A DNA stretch of 64,000 nt from Chrysopilus asiliformis. Lineage: Eukaryota; Arthropoda; Insecta; Diptera; Rhagionidae. The stretch covers positions 53,500,231 through 53,564,230 of the forward strand of contig OZ035962.1 of assembly GCA_964034945.1 (NCBI GenBank). The letters are read 5' to 3'. Shown here one piece after another: positions 62,607 through 64,000 of the stretch. A program made the position numbers and the translations under genes. Within the stretch, counting starts at the first letter, position 1. Every line of letters starts with the position of its first letter. The notes beneath the pieces are model-generated. The model was given only the letters and a program-made list of their open reading frames with translations. It had not been told where the DNA came from and searched no databases.

Positions 62607-63760
62607 GATAACAAATTTGCAATCGATGATACTCGATAGTTTGTGGTGACCTCCGAACAGAAATTGTGTTAAAAGATCCGGCCTACATTAAAGCATTGTT
62701 TAGGGTATTTTGTTATGTTAAACTATGGGCGCATTCACGGTACTCAACAGTTGAGAGATTTGCTCAACAGTTGAGAGATTTACTCATCATAACCACTGAT
62801 CGGACGCCATTTTTTGTATCGGAAAATTACTGCGATACTTTTCTGCTCAACCGATGGATTGAGTATTTTGACAGATAACAGCTGGCGTTTTTTCGAAGAA
62901 CAAAATATTTGCGAAACAGAATGGCTTTTCTGGATCAAATTTACAAATTAAATGATATGGAACATAATATTTTCGAAACTCCGGAGGTGCATCACAGATT
63001 ACAAACTGATAAGTTGCATTTTATAAGTTTACAAGAGGTGGAAATATTTCCAATCGTTTGAAGAAATTTTTCATTCCGCACTTTCACCGATTCACGGCCT
63101 TTAAATATTTCATGCGCAAATAAAGATGTTTGCATTAAATCAGGAATCTGTTGCAATGTTTGTGGTAACATCATCTTCAGCTAAAAACTCCAAAAACCAG
63201 TGGTTTTCCATAATTACAACTAACAATTTTCACACAACAAATTTTCCCTCCATTTGTCTATGACAAGATTGACAGATATCAGCTGTTTAATGTATCGAGG
63301 CATTCACGAGAACTAATTGAGATTTACTCAACCGTTGAGTATTCGTGAATGCGCCCTATGTTCAATTATCTTTTTAAGAATCAAAATCTAAATTTTCACT
63401 GCCGCTGTTATGCTGTGTTTGCTGCTTGTAGTACAGATTTCACATTTATACTCTTCTTATGCTTCTCCTTTATGTGCATTGATTGAATCTGATGTATTAA
63501 ATGTCATGTTATTTCGTTCTTTTCGCTCTGAAAAGTGTCGCTCTAAACAGCAAAATCGTTTGCTGTGGTTTCCGATTTTAGTTCTTGGGAACGAAAATGA
63601 TTTCTATTTAAGTTTTCGCTTCTTGTTCAAAGCGGTTTGTGGGTCTCGCATAAAAATGAATGAAAGCCTCGAGCGTTGGCTTTTTGGTATGATGCACTGC
63701 ACATACACATGTAAGTATGCATTTTACTAGTGAGAGAACGATATTTCGCTCCCAGCCAGT
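62545..63760 (+). repeat. Dispersed repeat E, copy 3, with nested K element
   Basis: 62545-62726 and 63357-63760 match copy 1 collinearly. The K element between them duplicated TAT. The 70-106 codon frames are incidental. Confidence 0.6.
62727..63356. mobile_element. 630-bp TIR element (family K) with TAT duplication
   Basis: GGGCGCATTCACGGTACTCA at the left and, inverted, GGGCGCATTCACGAATACTC at the right. TAT flanks both sides (62724-62726, 63357-63359), and copy 1 of repeat E shows the empty site (AAACTATGTTCAA). CAACAGTTGAGAGATTT is directly repeated at 62747 and 62764. A short plus-strand frame from ATG 62921 has no recognised motif. PIF/Harbinger-like by its ends. Confidence 0.8.
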
Positions 63761-64000
63761 GTTACCGGAGACCTCAAGCCCAAAATCGCTGAAATGAGGG
63801 AAAAAAATCTCAAAAGTCTCCGAAATTATAGACAAAAATCGCTAGTTTTGAGACTTTTTTTTAATGCATATTTAAACATATATCTTGTTTTCAAATCGCT
63901 TTTATTCTATGTTTTTAGCAATAATAAAATATAATAATAAAAAAAAAACAACTTTGTCTTCTTAAAAAACACACTGTACCTGCAGCAAAGCAAACAAAAT
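63761..64000. other. No gene; possible hAT-type end
   Basis: CCAGTGTTACCGGAGAC at 63756 resembles the CAGTGTTGCC ends of many hAT MITEs. The rest is AT-rich and is cut by the window edge. Confidence 0.35.

Overview
This window reads as a transposon graveyard from an AT-rich insect genome, most likely a higher dipteran. The evidence is indirect: a 17.6/297-like errantivirus, a copia element with an initiator-Met primer site, a Penelope element, P-superfamily (THAP) relics, mariner copies, Helitron ends, and many copies of a DINE-1/mini-me-like repeat with a (GTCY)n tract. No intact host gene, rRNA, CRISPR array or bacterial operon was found. Almost everything that looks coding is retroelement or transposase sequence. 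The only host-gene sequence recognised is two captured fragments, ribosomal protein S5 (RpS5) and Hop/STIP1.

Layout, left half. 1-2579 holds a DINE-like copy and unrecognised AT-rich sequence. 2580-3213 is an LTR interrupted by a 297-bp MITE. 3222-4496 is a 5'-truncated errantivirus relic (integrase end plus env). 4497-14099 is a second, longer errantivirus copy: gag and the gag/protease junction are broken by frameshifts and a nested non-LTR retrotransposon (6403-8029), RT/RNase H and integrase are largely open, and env is split by a 1.05-kb terminal-inverted-repeat (TIR) element. 14100-24403 is a mosaic of DINE-like copies, a 733-bp near-perfect palindrome, TTAA-flanked elements, a Helitron and several MITEs.

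Centre. 24404-39507 is a Mag-like Ty3/gypsy element with very short LTRs (113 bp), split inside gag by a 10.85-kb insertion (24607-35458) bounded by ~32-bp TIRs and a short target duplication. That insertion contains, nested, a poly(A) retroposon, an apparently intact Penelope element (25396-30176) with a 15-bp target duplication and hammerhead-ribozyme-like motifs, the intron-bearing RpS5 and Hop fragments (30302-31985), and a pogo/Tc1-like element (31987-35038) that itself contains a mariner, a DINE-like copy and a Helitron end. Once the datable insertions are removed, roughly 2.7 kb of TIR element remains, about two thirds of it the RpS5/Hop segment. This is a Pack-type (gene-capturing) transposon candidate.

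Right half. 39508-51014 contains two tRNA-like promoter units, a Helitron helicase remnant, fold-back elements, a five-copy 122-bp minisatellite inside a 2.1-kb fold-back, and elements with 7-bp target duplications. 51255-56131 is a full-length copia-type element on the minus strand with one open 1411-codon polyprotein, nearly identical LTRs and a 5-bp target duplication. It sits inside an AATTGCAATTAATT-type simple repeat. 56760-64000 holds gypsy integrase fragments, three copies of an unnamed repeat, a short P element that keeps only THAP and helix-turn-helix regions, another deleted mariner, and elements with TAT target duplications. The elements do not form a pathway; their relationships are those of nested, successive insertion.
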